Shown piece after piece: positions 52,070-61,382 of a DNA stretch of 64,000 nt; the stretch's first letter is position 1; every line of letters begins with the position of its first letter. Position numbers and translations under genes: made by a program. This stretch comes from Deltaproteobacteria bacterium. GTDB lineage: Bacteria > Desulfobacterota > Desulfomonilia > UBA1062. The notes under the pieces were generated by a model, which was not told where the DNA came from, did no database searches, and saw only the letters and a list, made by a program, of their open reading frames with translations. Location: the NCBI GenBank assembly GCA_018434685.1, contig JAHDOV010000021.1:103157-167156 (forward strand), written 5' to 3'.

Positions 52070-53191
52070 ATGGCTAAATCGCTTGGGTATATCTGGCAGA
52101 GATCAGACTGGACGAACTTCACATGGCGTAGCGAAGAGATTCTGAGCCTTCTCGGTAAGTGCCGACTTGTCCAGGGTAAACTCCTCGGGAAGGTGATCGA
52201 TCTGGGGCTGGCACTTGATGCTCATGCTCACGCTGAAGTCCTGGCTGAGGAAACTATGAAGACATCAGCCATCGAGGGAGAGAGACTCGATATCCGTTCT
52301 GTACGATCCTCTGTTGCTCGCAGGCTTGGGCTCCCCTCTGCAGGTCTCCCTGTGGATAGAAACATAGACGGTGTCGTTGCGGTGATCCTGGACGCCACCA
52401 TGAATCACAATGAGTCTCTGACTGCTGAACGTCTATATGGGTGGCATGCAGGACTGTTTCCTACAGGTTATTCGGGAATGCATAAGATGAGAGTCGGTTC
52501 CTGGAGGGGAGAGGAGCCAATGAGAGTGGTCTCAGGTCCTGTTGGCAAGGAGACAGTGCACTTCTTGGCCCCACCTGCAGAGAGAATACCTGAGGAGATG
52601 ACACGCTACCTGTCCTGGTGGGATTCGAGCAGAGGAAGCATGGAAGGACTGATCCGGGCAGCCATCGGGCATTTCTGGTTTGTGACTATTCATCCCTTCG
52701 AAGATGGTAACGGTCGTATTGCACGGGCTCTCACGGACATGGCCCTTGCCCAGGACGATTCCCAGAAACACAGGTACTACAGCCTCTCTTCCCAGATCAT
52801 GGATGAGCGTGACAGCTACTATGACATCCTTGAGGCGTGCCAGAAGGGAGGCAGCGACATTACACAGTGGCTTGTCTGGTTCCTGGAGTGTTTCTCCAGA
52901 GCCATTGACCGCTCAGAGACGATCCTCTCCGGAGTCATCACAAAGGCGAATTTCTGGAGAATGCATGCACAGGTTACCTTGAATGACAGACAGAGAAATG
53001 TCATCAACAAGCTTCTCGATGCAGGACCTGGCGGTTTTGAAGGGGGTCTTACCACAAGGAAGTATGTGTCTATGACAAAAGTGAGCAGGATCACAGCCTT
53101 CCGTGAGTTGAGCAAACTTCTTGATCTCGGTATTATTCGTCAGAATCCTGGCAAGGGAAGAAGTGTGAGCTATGACCTGATCTGGCCATAA
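52070..53191 (+). CDS. Fic-family AMP-transferase, class II (self-inhibited)
   Basis: 373 residues from the ATG at 52070 (GAGGAG ten bases upstream); ATGs at 52037 and 52052 are alternatives. An N-terminal domain of the DUF4172 type starts with YIWQRSDWTNFTWRSEEIL. The inhibitory helix TSAIEG (pattern [S/T]xxxE[G/N]) lies near residues 65-70. The Fic catalytic loop HPFEDGNGRIAR is at about 208-219. A winged-helix end follows (FRELSKLLDLGIIRQNPGKGR). Fic enzymes attach AMP or another phosphate group to a hydroxyl side chain of a target; the inhibitory glutamate keeps them off. Target and stimulus are unknown, and no toxin-antitoxin partner gene is adjacent. Confidence 0.92.
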   Translation: MAKSLGYIWQRSDWTNFTWRSEEILSLLGKCRLVQGKLLGKVIDLGLALDAHAHAEVLAEETMKTSAIEGERLDIRSVRSSVARRLGLPSAGLPVDRNIDGVVAVILDATMNHNESLTAERLYGWHAGLFPTGYSGMHKMRVGSWRGEEPMRVVSGPVGKETVHFLAPPAERIPEEMTRYLSWWDSSRGSMEGLIRAAIGHFWFVTIHPFEDGNGRIARALTDMALAQDDSQKHRYYSLSSQIMDERDSYYDILEACQKGGSDITQWLVWFLECFSRAIDRSETILSGVITKANFWRMHAQVTLNDRQRNVINKLLDAGPGGFEGGLTTRKYVSMTKVSRITAFRELSKLLDLGIIRQNPGKGRSVSYDLIWP

Positions 53192-53365
53192 CTTATTGCT
53201 GTAACTCGATGGCCAGGGGCGGGAATGATGCCGGAAGAAAAACAATTCTTATCCCCTGCTGAGTATTTTTATCTGTTGACCCGGGATTATATTTATACAT
53301 ACATTACCCGCACAGGGAATAAAGAAGATATTCACACAACAATAATCCACTGGAGGACCGTTATC

Positions 53366-54559
53366 ATGCAGAAAAAGTATCTCTTAGGCGTAGTGATGGC
53401 ATTCTTGCTGGTTCCTTTTATGTGCTTCGAAGCCGGTGTTGCCTATGGTGCGGACAAACCCTTTACCTTCGGCGTTCTCCTTGTAGGACCGTACAATGAC
53501 CACGGCTATTCCCAGGCACAGTACGAAGGGGCCGAGTATGCCCAGAAGGCCGCCGCCGGCACGAAGATGATCTATATCGACAAGGTCAATCCTGCCGACC
53601 GGCCCGGCGTCACCATCCCGCAGCTCGTTGACGACATGGTGGAAAAGGGAGCGAAGCTCATCTTTGCCGGTTCCGACGACATGAAAGACGGAATCCGCGA
53701 GGCAGCCGCCCAGCATCCGGATATTCACTTCGTCCATGTCTCCGGAGACGATGTGCTCACCGGCAAGGCTACCAAGAATATGGTCAACGTGTTCGGCCGC
53801 ATGGAGTACGGCAAGATGATGGCAGGCTTTGCCGCGGCCATGACCACCAAGACCGGCAAGATCGGGTACCTCGGGCCGCTCGTCAATGAGGAAACCCGCA
53901 GGCTTGCATCGTCCTGCTATCTCGGGGCCAGGTATGCATGGGAAAATGTCCTGAAGAAAGACCCGAAGGACCTCACCTTCCAGGTGACCTGGATCGGTTT
54001 CTGGTTCAATATCCCCGGTGTCACGGCCGACCCCACCCAGGTGGCGCAGAACTTCTTCAACAATAACTATGACGTGGTGATCTCCGGCATCGATACCACC
54101 GAGGCAGTGGTGGTTGCGCATCAGAAGGTGCAGGAAGGCAAGCAGGCATGGGCCATGCCGTATGACTATGTCGGTGCGTGTGAAGGCGGATCGAAGGTAT
54201 GCCTCGGTGTCCCGTACTTCAACTGGGGCCCGGCCTTTGCCGACCTCGTGAAGAAATCCATGGCGGGCGACTGGAAGTCCGAGTGGGTCTGGCTGGCACC
54301 TGACTGGAAGGACATCAACAACCATGACACCTCAACGGTCGGGTTCATGGAGGGAGACGCCCTGTCCGATACCGCCAGGGCCGCGCTCGATACCTTCATC
54401 AAGGACCTCGGAACCGGCAAGGTGCAGCTGTTCAAGGGCCCGATCAACTACCAGAACGGCAGCGTGTTCCTCAAGGACGGCGAGGTTGCCACGGACAAGC
54501 AGATCTGGTATATGGAGCAACTCCTGGAGGGGATGCTCGGACAGAGCAGCGCAAAATAA
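53366..54559 (+). CDS. BMP-family ABC transporter substrate-binding protein
   Basis: 397 residues from the ATG at 53366 (GGAGG ten bases upstream; the open frame upstream lacks a signal peptide). Signal peptide with cleavage after VAYGA near residue 29. The mature protein matches the BMP/Med (PnrA-like) fold: FGVLLVGPYNDHGYSQAQYEGAEYA, KGAKLIFAGSDD, IHFVHVSGDD, MMAGFAAAMTTKTGKIGYLGPL. Proteins of this family bind nucleosides or related purines in the periplasm. It heads a four-gene operon with the ATPase and two permeases. Confidence 0.92.
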   Translation: MQKKYLLGVVMAFLLVPFMCFEAGVAYGADKPFTFGVLLVGPYNDHGYSQAQYEGAEYAQKAAAGTKMIYIDKVNPADRPGVTIPQLVDDMVEKGAKLIFAGSDDMKDGIREAAAQHPDIHFVHVSGDDVLTGKATKNMVNVFGRMEYGKMMAGFAAAMTTKTGKIGYLGPLVNEETRRLASSCYLGARYAWENVLKKDPKDLTFQVTWIGFWFNIPGVTADPTQVAQNFFNNNYDVVISGIDTTEAVVVAHQKVQEGKQAWAMPYDYVGACEGGSKVCLGVPYFNWGPAFADLVKKSMAGDWKSEWVWLAPDWKDINNHDTSTVGFMEGDALSDTARAALDTFIKDLGTGKVQLFKGPINYQNGSVFLKDGEVATDKQIWYMEQLLEGMLGQSSAK

Positions 54560-54595
54560 GACACAAGAGCGTTCATCGACCGATAACAGCAAGAG

Positions 54596-54629
54596 GTGCA
54601 GGAGGTATCGTGATGCTTCCTGCACTTTA
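54596..54629 (+). terminator. Hairpin between substrate-binding and ATPase genes
   Basis: GTGCAGGA at 54596-54603 pairs with TCCTGCAC at 54618-54625, followed by TTTATATTTT. It may stop part of the transcripts and raise the ratio of binding protein to the rest of the transporter, a common arrangement. Confidence 0.6.
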
Positions 54630-54644
54630 TATTTTCTAGAAGGC

Positions 54645-54677
54645 AGGCGCTGGGCGCTGGGCGTCAGGCCCTGGGAA
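54645..54677 (+). repeat. Short degenerate tandem repeat (GCGCTGG-type)
   Basis: The intergenic sequence contains GGCGCTGGGCGCTGGGCGTC and GGCCCTGGG, at least three imperfect 8-9 base units. Function unknown; such filler repeats are frequent between genes in some Desulfobacterota (recalled, not checked). Confidence 0.45.
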
Positions 54678-54774
54678 AAAGATAACAGAACCGGTATAAG
54701 GTACAAGGTCAGGTTGTAAATTCGCCGAAGGCGGATGCGCTGCCTGAAAGAACACGGCAAGAGAGTTGGCTATA

Positions 54775-56238
54775 ATGGCGCTGGAGCTGAGAGATATTCA
54801 CAAGCATTTCTGGGATGTCAAGGCAAACGACGGCATCAGCATGATCTTGGCCCCGGGGAAGATACACGGTATTCTCGGGGAGAACGGCGCGGGCAAGAGC
54901 ACGCTCATGAAGATCCTCTCGGGCTACCTCCACAAGACGAGCGGAGACATCCTGCTCGACGGCAGGCCCCTTCACTATTCGACCCCAGCCGAGGCATCGG
55001 CCCTCGGGATCGGCATGCTCTACCAGGACCCGCTGGATTTTCCGGTGATGTCTGTCCTGGATAATTTCATGGTGGGCCAGAAGGGCGTGCTGAGGAACAG
55101 GAAACCCTTCTTCAGAAAGCGGTTTGCCGAGCTGAGCCGTTCCATCGATTTCACCCTGAATCCTGACACGCCGGTGGCAACGCTGACCATCGGCGAACGG
55201 CAGCAGCTGGAGATCCTCCGGCTCCTCTCCCTGGGCATCAGGGTGCTGATCCTTGACGAACCCACCACGGGCATCTCCAGCGCACAGAAGGAGGTGCTCT
55301 TTTCGGCACTGAAGGAACTCGGCCGGCAGGGACGTAACGTCATACTCGTTTCACACAAGCTCGAAGATGTCGAGGCGCTGTGTGATACGGTGACGGTCCT
55401 GCGGGAGGGCAGGGTGACCGGAGAGATGGACGCCCCCTTTGACACCTCCGAACTGCTCAGGATGATGTTCGGCGCTCCCCCGAAGCTGACCCTCAGGGAG
55501 AAGGTGAGCCCCGGGGAAGAGGTGCTGCACCTGGAAGGCGTTTCTGCACCGGGTGGAAGAACCGGCCTGTCGGACTGCACCGTCACCGTCAGAAGGGGTG
55601 AGGTGATCGGCCTTGCCGGACTGGAAGGCAGCGGCCAGGATGTATTTCTCCGGATTGCATCGGGGCTCATCCGACCTGTGGCCGGATCGGTCAGGCTCGG
55701 CGGAACACCGATGAACGGCAAGGACTACCATTGTTTCAGGACAGCAGGGGTGGCCTTTCAGCCGGCATCACGGCTCGAAGAGGGGCTCATCCGCGGTCTG
55801 ACCGTGACGGAACACTATGCACTCCAGGACAGGCGACAAGGCCTGTTGGTCCGGTGGGACGATGCCTACAGCACGGCCGGCAGCAAGATCGAGAAGTTTC
55901 AGGTGATAGGGGCGCCGGAATACCGGGTCGAGTCCCTGTCGGGAGGCAACCAGCAGCGGATCCTCCTGTCGTTCCTTCCTGACCGCCCGAGGCTCCTCCT
56001 GCTCGAAAACCCCACCAGGGGGCTCGATATGGAATCGGTGTACTGGGTCTGGGAGCACCTCGATGAATTCTGCCACAGTGGTGCGAGCATCGTGTTCTCC
56101 TCATCGGAACTCGACGAGATCCTCATGGCCTCGGACCGTATCCTGGTATTTTTCAATGGAAAGATTATCAAAGACGTGAAGAAGGAAGAAACGAGTTCAA
56201 TGGAGCTCGGCAGGGCGATCGCCGGCAAGACCTCATGA
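54775..56238 (+). CDS. ABC transporter ATPase, two-domain, nucleoside type
   Basis: 487 residues with two ATPase domains in tandem as in BMP/ribose-type importers. Domain 1: Walker A GENGAGKSTLMKIL near 35, signature TIGERQQLEILRLL, Walker B ILDEPTTGIS. Domain 2: degenerate Walker A GLEGSGQDVFLRI near 282, signature LSGGNQQRILLSFL near 384, and LLENPTRGLDMES. The second Walker A lacks its lysine, so only domain 1 is likely to hydrolyse ATP, as is normal for this class. The start ATG at 54775 is preferred over TTG at 54766. Confidence 0.92.
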   Translation: MALELRDIHKHFWDVKANDGISMILAPGKIHGILGENGAGKSTLMKILSGYLHKTSGDILLDGRPLHYSTPAEASALGIGMLYQDPLDFPVMSVLDNFMVGQKGVLRNRKPFFRKRFAELSRSIDFTLNPDTPVATLTIGERQQLEILRLLSLGIRVLILDEPTTGISSAQKEVLFSALKELGRQGRNVILVSHKLEDVEALCDTVTVLREGRVTGEMDAPFDTSELLRMMFGAPPKLTLREKVSPGEEVLHLEGVSAPGGRTGLSDCTVTVRRGEVIGLAGLEGSGQDVFLRIASGLIRPVAGSVRLGGTPMNGKDYHCFRTAGVAFQPASRLEEGLIRGLTVTEHYALQDRRQGLLVRWDDAYSTAGSKIEKFQVIGAPEYRVESLSGGNQQRILLSFLPDRPRLLLLENPTRGLDMESVYWVWEHLDEFCHSGASIVFSSSELDEILMASDRILVFFNGKIIKDVKKEETSSMELGRAIAGKTS

Positions 56239-56265
56239 GGTGCCGGAGAGATAACGGGACAGGAA

Positions 56266-57354
56266 ATGGCTGATTACGTGCAGAACGGACAGAGGATATC
56301 CGCAGGACAATACACCGAGACAGTCGGGGATTACATCCGTGAGGGCGTGCTTACCCTGGTGGTGGTCCTGGCCTTCACCACGTTCGTACTCTTTATCGCC
56401 GGTGCGCCGCCGCTCGATGCCTACTACCACATATTCAAGGGCTCGCTGGGATCATGGGGCAAGTTCACCCATGTGATAAAGGCCTGGATACCGCTGACGC
56501 TCTGCTCGTGCGGACTGCTCTATACATTCAGGATCGGCCTGTGGAACATCGGCGTGGAGGGCCAGGTGGTGATGGGGGCCATCTTCACCACCTATGCGCT
56601 CAGATTCGGGATCGCAACCCCGTTCCCCCTTGTCTTCCTCGCACTCTCCTTTGCCGCAGGTATTGCTGGAGGGGCTCTCTGGGCACTCCTGGCAGGGTTT
56701 CTCAAGACAAAGGGAGGGGTCCACGAGATATTTGCAGGGCTCGGGCTGAACTTTGTGGCCCAGGGCACAGTGCTCTGGCTGATATTCGGCCCCTGGAAGC
56801 GTCCCGGCGTCGCCTCCATGAGCGGCACCGAGATCTTTCCGACAGATCTGTGGCTGCCCTACATATCATCCCTCAGGATATCCCCCATCGGTCTTGCCTG
56901 CGCGCTGGGTGCCTTGATCCTCACCGCTGCCATGCTCCGCTATACCAGGGTCGGCCTCTACCTGAAGGCCATCGGGAATAACCCGAACTCGGCCTATCTG
57001 CTGGGGCTGAAGCCGAACAGGTACATGCTCATTGCCATGATCTGCGCCGGCGGGTTTGCAGGCCTCGCAGGGAGCATGCAGGTTGCAGGGGTCTATCACC
57101 GTCTCATCCCGTCCATATCGAGCAATTACGGGTACCTCTCGCTGCTCGTCGTCATGCTCGCCAACTTCAATGTGTGGATCGCCCCCCTGGTGGCGTTCTT
57201 CTTTGCCTGTCTGAACGTGGGAAGCATCCAGCTGCCCATGATGCTCCAGCTGGATTCATCACTGAGCGGCGTGATCCAGGGGACCCTGGTCCTGGCGACC
57301 CTGGCGGTTCACGCATGGCGCATCAGACAGAAAACAAGGGGTGCCAGGCCATGA
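56266..57354 (+). CDS. ABC transporter permease, nucleoside type (1)
   Basis: 362 residues with about eight to nine membrane helices and the BPD_transp_2 signature of branched-chain amino acid/nucleoside permeases: FRIGLWNIGVEGQVVMGAIF near 87-106, KTKGGVHEIFAGLGLNFV near 145-162, KAIGNNPNSAYLLGL near 236-250, and GGFAGLAGSMQVAG. It pairs with the next gene to form the membrane channel. Its TGA overlaps the next ATG by four bases (ATGA). Confidence 0.92.
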   Translation: MADYVQNGQRISAGQYTETVGDYIREGVLTLVVVLAFTTFVLFIAGAPPLDAYYHIFKGSLGSWGKFTHVIKAWIPLTLCSCGLLYTFRIGLWNIGVEGQVVMGAIFTTYALRFGIATPFPLVFLALSFAAGIAGGALWALLAGFLKTKGGVHEIFAGLGLNFVAQGTVLWLIFGPWKRPGVASMSGTEIFPTDLWLPYISSLRISPIGLACALGALILTAAMLRYTRVGLYLKAIGNNPNSAYLLGLKPNRYMLIAMICAGGFAGLAGSMQVAGVYHRLIPSISSNYGYLSLLVVMLANFNVWIAPLVAFFFACLNVGSIQLPMMLQLDSSLSGVIQGTLVLATLAVHAWRIRQKTRGARP

Positions 57355-58331
57355 GTGACTTTCACGTCACCATACTCCTGGCGAGCGTCATCGCCGCGGC
57401 CGCACCCATACTGCTGGCAACGCTCGGCGAGACCATTACCGAGAAGTCGGGCATCATCAACCTCTCCCTCGACGGAACCATCCTGCTCAGTGCCATGTGC
57501 GCATTCGTCATTGCACTCAAGACAGACAACATCCTGCTGGGGTTTGTTGCGGCGTCCCTGGTGGGTGCCCTCGTGGCAGGCATGGTCGCCTTTTTCAGCA
57601 TCTATCTGAAACAGTCCCAGGTGGCAGTGGGCTTTGTGCTCACCCTCATGACGCGCGACCTGGCCTATTTCATCGGCAGCCCGTATTCCCGCATGCCCGG
57701 CCCCCAGGTCGGGCCCATGCCGGTTCCCTTCCTGAGCGAGATACCGTTCTTCGGTGATGTGCTCTTCCGCCACAACCTGCCGGTCTATTTCAGCATGGTC
57801 ATGATCGGCGTTGCCTGGTGGTACGTGTACAAGACCCGCCTGGGGCTCCGTCTGCGTTCCGTGGGGGAAAACCCCGAGGCGTCGTATGCCAGGGGCATAA
57901 ATCCGAACCGGGTCCAGATGGTCTATGCGCTCTGCGGTGGTCTGCTCGTGGGCCTTGCGGGGGCAACCTTCTCCCTGTGCATCAAACCGGGCTGGGGACA
58001 GCCCCAGGGGGCCGAGGGAACCGGGTGGATCGCGCTGGCGCTCGTCATCTTCGGTGGGTGGAACCCCGTGAAGGCGGCACTCGGTGCCTATCTCTTCGCC
58101 TTCCTCCAGGTCATGAGCATCTACTTCCAGGGCTGGCTCCCCTCCATCCCCGCCCAGGTTTTTCAGGTGGCACCGTTTCCGCTCATGATCTTCATCCTGG
58201 TCATCATGTTCTTTGCCCAGAGAGAGTCTTTTGTCCGCTGGGCAAAGGACAAACCGGTGGTCAGGGCGGTTATCCGTGCCCTGTCCTCTGCCGCACCGAG
58301 CTCCCTCGGACGGCGGTACAGCGAGGAATGA
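57351..58331 (+). CDS. ABC transporter permease, nucleoside type (2)
   Basis: 326 residues from the ATG at 57351, with eight or nine helices: LGETITEKSGIINLSLDGTILLSAM near 24-48 (the family motif E-x-G-x-x-N-L-x-x-D/E-G), SVGENPEASYARGI near 167-180, GGLLVGLAGATFSL, GTGWIALALVIFGGWNP near 222-238. It completes the importer with the ATPase and binding protein upstream. After its stop a hairpin with arms GGCCTGGT/ACCAGGCC (58363-58382) is present but has no T run after it. Confidence 0.92.
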   Translation: MSDFHVTILLASVIAAAAPILLATLGETITEKSGIINLSLDGTILLSAMCAFVIALKTDNILLGFVAASLVGALVAGMVAFFSIYLKQSQVAVGFVLTLMTRDLAYFIGSPYSRMPGPQVGPMPVPFLSEIPFFGDVLFRHNLPVYFSMVMIGVAWWYVYKTRLGLRLRSVGENPEASYARGINPNRVQMVYALCGGLLVGLAGATFSLCIKPGWGQPQGAEGTGWIALALVIFGGWNPVKAALGAYLFAFLQVMSIYFQGWLPSIPAQVFQVAPFPLMIFILVIMFFAQRESFVRWAKDKPVVRAVIRALSSAAPSSLGRRYSEE

Positions 58332-58503
58332 GAGAGGGGCAGAACACCAGGGGTTTTTTTATGGCCTGGTGAACACCAGGCCGTTGCTGTGGATCAGGTG
58401 TGGTTCAAGGGAAAACCGGCGTAAGCAGGCAGTGGCACTCGGAAAGAAAGCGGTTCGCCCAGGAGGGTGATTGTTGTGCAGTCTCTATTGTGAGCGGTAA
58501 CGT

Positions 58504-58992
58504 ATGGGACTCAGACACTGTATCCGAAGAAAACTGATTGTTCCGATTACCGGATTTCTCAAACAGGGCATTACCCCGGAAAAGATCGCCTTGAGCATTG
58601 CGTGGGGGATCATGATCGGCATCTTTCCCGTGGTGGGCGCCACGACGCTGTTGTGTGCTCTGGCCGCGGTGATCCTGAGACTGAATCCGGCGATCATTCA
58701 GCTGGCGAACTGGCTGGCGTATCCTCTCCAACTCCTCCTCATAGCCCCGTTTTTTCTTGCAGGGGCATACATGTTCGGGGGCGAGCCGCTTACGCAGGAT
58801 GTGCAGGAATTGATTGTACTGTTGAAGAGCGATCTCTGGAGTGCCGTGTTTCTCCTGAAGGGAATCATCCTGCATGCCGTTGTCGTCTGGCTCTTGGTGG
58901 CACCTGTGGGGATTGTTGTGCTGTACTGGATTCTCAAACCCCTGTTGAAGATGCTTCATGGGCAGGTGTACCCGGAGGATCACAGGTCATGA
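58504..58992 (+). CDS. DUF2062-domain membrane protein
   Basis: 162 residues with three or four membrane helices. The DUF2062 core reads KIALSIAWGIMIGIFPVVGATTLLCALAAVILRLNPAIIQLANWLAYPLQL near 27-77, including the conserved G-x-F-P and N-P motifs. The family is widespread in proteobacteria without a settled function; some members are found next to glycosyltransferases. Not clearly linked to the ABC operon, 170 bases upstream. It is convergent with the receiver gene. Confidence 0.82.
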   Translation: MGLRHCIRRKLIVPITGFLKQGITPEKIALSIAWGIMIGIFPVVGATTLLCALAAVILRLNPAIIQLANWLAYPLQLLLIAPFFLAGAYMFGGEPLTQDVQELIVLLKSDLWSAVFLLKGIILHAVVVWLLVAPVGIVVLYWILKPLLKMLHGQVYPEDHRS

Positions 58993-58996
58993 GAGG

Positions 58997-59389
58997 CTAG
59001 TGATCATGCCGTGCGATGGATCGTGCCAGGGAGGCCTCGATGGTATCGGTGGTAAAGGGCTTTTCGATAAAATCATCGATACCGGCGGTGAGGGCCTCGG
59101 TGATCACGTCGGGGCTCTTGTACGCGGTGATGAGTATCTTGATGGCATGCTGGGTATAGCCCTGTATGGTCTTGAGAAAATTCAAACCGCTCATCCCGGG
59201 TAGCCGGTAGTCGGTTATGATGATATCGTAATCGTGCCCCTTGAGGGCGTCGATCCCTTCCTCTGCAGTCTCGAGCGTCTGCAGGGTGCAGCCCTCTCCT
59301 TCAAAGAAAAGTCTCAGAGAATCCCGCACCCACTTGTCGTCATCGATCAGCAGCATCCTCATATCCTTAATCGTTTCAAAAACATTCAT
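58997..59389 (-). CDS. Stand-alone receiver-domain protein (single-domain response regulator)
   Basis: 130 residues from the ATG at 59389 (GGGAG eight bases upstream; the longer frame to 59443 has no such site). One receiver: LLIDDDKWVRDSL, phosphoacceptor Asp in DIIITDYRLPGMSGL near residue 60, TAYKSPD, and the lysine in IEKPFTT. No DNA-binding or enzyme domain. It may relay phosphate for, or serve as target of, the kinase at 61354-63579. Confidence 0.88.
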   Translation of the reverse strand: MNVFETIKDMRMLLIDDDKWVRDSLRLFFEGEGCTLQTLETAEEGIDALKGHDYDIIITDYRLPGMSGLNFLKTIQGYTQHAIKILITAYKSPDVITEALTAGIDDFIEKPFTTDTIEASLARSIARHDH

Positions 59390-59984
59390 TGTGTCACTCC
59401 CATTCGTATGGATCGTCCTGTGTGCTTTCCGATCAGTTCCCAATACAGTTCGCCGTATAAAAGGTTGGCATCAGGAGAAGTGCCCCCTGATGCCAACAAA
59501 ACGGAGGCTTATGTGATACTCTCTCGAGTGCGATCTGCCAGGTCCAATGTTTCTCTGCAGGGAAAATGAGCGGGCTGCCGGCATGCCGGCTGAGGTGTTT
59601 TTCGTGGCGTTCTGATGTAATCTCTCCCATCTCATTTCTCCCTGACTGATGTATGTCATGATGACCATTGATAAAGCATAGACTGTGCCATCCATGGATA
59701 ATATTAAATTAACAAGTATATACAATTAATTAGAGAATGGTTGGTCCTGTCCGCCCGGCTTTCCCAGCAGCAGGTGTTAGAATATTTTCAAATTGCGGGT
59801 AGAGATATTGGTCATGGGTCCGACAGGGGGGATGTCCTGGGGATTATGGCCTGTTGCCCGCTTGACCGGTCATGGCCCATGAGAGCCGCGCAAACGGCAG
59901 CGCAGCGGCAGGCCGGAGGGCAGGAGGGCGCAGATTTCTGTCCGGTGGCCGGGTGGTACTGCCAGGCGTAAGGTTCAGGGAACG
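59390..59984. other. 595-base intergenic region
   Basis: Besides the terminator at 59465-59496, it contains the palindrome GCCGGCATGCCGGC at 59577-59590 and an A/T-rich tract around 59650-59735. No gene or RNA recognised. Confidence 0.5.
59465..59496 (-). terminator. Rho-independent terminator (minus strand) after the NtrC activator
   Basis: TTGGCATCAGG and CCTGATGCCAA form an 11-pair perfect stem around a ten-base loop; on the minus strand it is followed by CCTTTTATAC. It lies between the activator stop (59985) and the receiver gene start. Confidence 0.6.
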
Positions 59985-61382
59985 TTATCCCCCCTGTTTG
60001 GGCTGTATCTGCAGGTTTTTCCTTCGGTAACGGAAGGTGTGGTGATTTATGCCAAGCAGCTTGGCTGCCTGGCTTTCATTGCCTCCTGCCATCCTGAGCG
60101 CCTCTTCGATGTAGTGGCGCTGGAATGCCTCTTCGACCGTGGTGAGATCGATCCCCTCCGGCGGAATGGGGGAAAATCCCCCCTCCCTGCGGGAGGAAGG
60201 CAATCTCGTTTTCGATGGCTCGATGCCGAGATCTTCAAGTGCGAGTTCGGGTCCCTTGCCCACCAGGACGCCCCGCTCGATGAGGTTCCTCAGTTCGCGC
60301 ACATTGCCTTCCCAGGCATATCCCAGGAGCGTGCTCTGCACCTCGGCCGTCATGTCGGTAAAGTTCTTCTTGAACTTGCGGCTGAATTCAAAGAGAAAAT
60401 GCCGGGCCAGGGGGATGATATCATCGGGCCGCTCGTTCAGGGATGGCACCTGGATCTTGATCACCCCGAGCCGGAAGTAGAGGTCTTTCCGGAACCGGTC
60501 CTGGTCCATCATGGCCTCGAGATCCTTGTTCGTGGCAGAGACAATCCTGGTGGAAACCTGCATCTTCTTTGTGCCGCCGACGCGGTAGAATTCGCCTTCT
60601 TCGAGAAAACGCAGGAGCTTGGCCTGCGCCTCCAGGCTCAGGTCACCCACCTCGTCGAGGAAGAGGGTTCCCTGCGCGGCCTCTTCGATCAGGCCTCGCT
60701 TGCCCAGGGGATTTGCGCCGCTGAAGGCCCCTTTCTCATAGCCGAAGAGCTCGCTCTCGATCAGGTTCTGGGGGATCGCGGCACAGTTGACCGTCACGAG
60801 CGGACCCTTGTAGTTGGGGCTCCTGTAGTGAATGGTGCTGGCCAGAAACTCCTTGCCGGTGCCCGTTTCTCCCAGGATGAGAATCGGCGTGTCCGGGCTC
60901 TTGGCAACCAGCTCGATAAAGTCCATGATGTTCTTGATGGCATTGCTCTCTGCAACATAGCAGGGGAGATTCTCCTGGAGATACCTCTCCTGGAGAAGGC
61001 GCACTTCCTTTCTGAGCTTGATGGTCTCCAGCGCGTTCTTGATGGTTATCTCGAGGCTGTCCATGTGGATTGGCTTGACTACATAGTCATAGGCACCGAG
61101 CTTCATGGCACTTATGACCGTCTTGATGTCCTCGTAGGCAGTGATCATGATCACCAGGATATCGGGAACGTCCTTCTTGATCTCTGAAAGCGCATCGATG
61201 CCGCTCATGCCGGGCAGTCCGATGTCGAGGAGGATCAGGTCCGGAATATGGGCCTTGAGGGCCTTGAGGGCAGCCTCGGCAGAAGGGAATGCCTGCACCT
61301 TGTAATCCGCCTTGAGCGATATGGATATCCCCTCGCGGATGGTCGGCTCATCGTCAACGATATATATGCTGTACGGAATCAT
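59985..61382 (-). CDS. NtrC-family sigma-54 response regulator
   Basis: 465 residues. Receiver at 1-120 with IVDDEP and phosphoacceptor in LILLDIGLPGMSGIDAL near residue 54. AAA+ domain near 145-375 with Walker [14 protein letters not shown]; the sigma-54 contact loop reads GAFSGA instead of GAFTGA; Walker B LFLDEVGDLS. A Fis-type helix-turn-helix ends it (NESQAAKLLGINHHTFRYRRKNL). Its start overlaps the upstream kinase gene by 29 bases, so they form one operon and probably one signalling pair. GGGAGGACC precedes the ATG. Confidence 0.94.
   Translation of the reverse strand: MIPYSIYIVDDEPTIREGISISLKADYKVQAFPSAEAALKALKAHIPDLILLDIGLPGMSGIDALSEIKKDVPDILVIMITAYEDIKTVISAMKLGAYDYVVKPIHMDSLEITIKNALETIKLRKEVRLLQERYLQENLPCYVAESNAIKNIMDFIELVAKSPDTPILILGETGTGKEFLASTIHYRSPNYKGPLVTVNCAAIPQNLIESELFGYEKGAFSGANPLGKRGLIEEAAQGTLFLDEVGDLSLEAQAKLLRFLEEGEFYRVGGTKKMQVSTRIVSATNKDLEAMMDQDRFRKDLYFRLGVIKIQVPSLNERPDDIIPLARHFLFEFSRKFKKNFTDMTAEVQSTLLGYAWEGNVRELRNLIERGVLVGKGPELALEDLGIEPSKTRLPSSRREGGFSPIPPEGIDLTTVEEAFQRHYIEEALRMAGGNESQAAKLLGINHHTFRYRRKNLQIQPKQGG

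Noticed and set aside
58363..58382. Perfect GGCCTGGT/ACCAGGCC hairpin after the importer operon
   Set aside because: No T run follows it on either strand, so it was not called a terminator.
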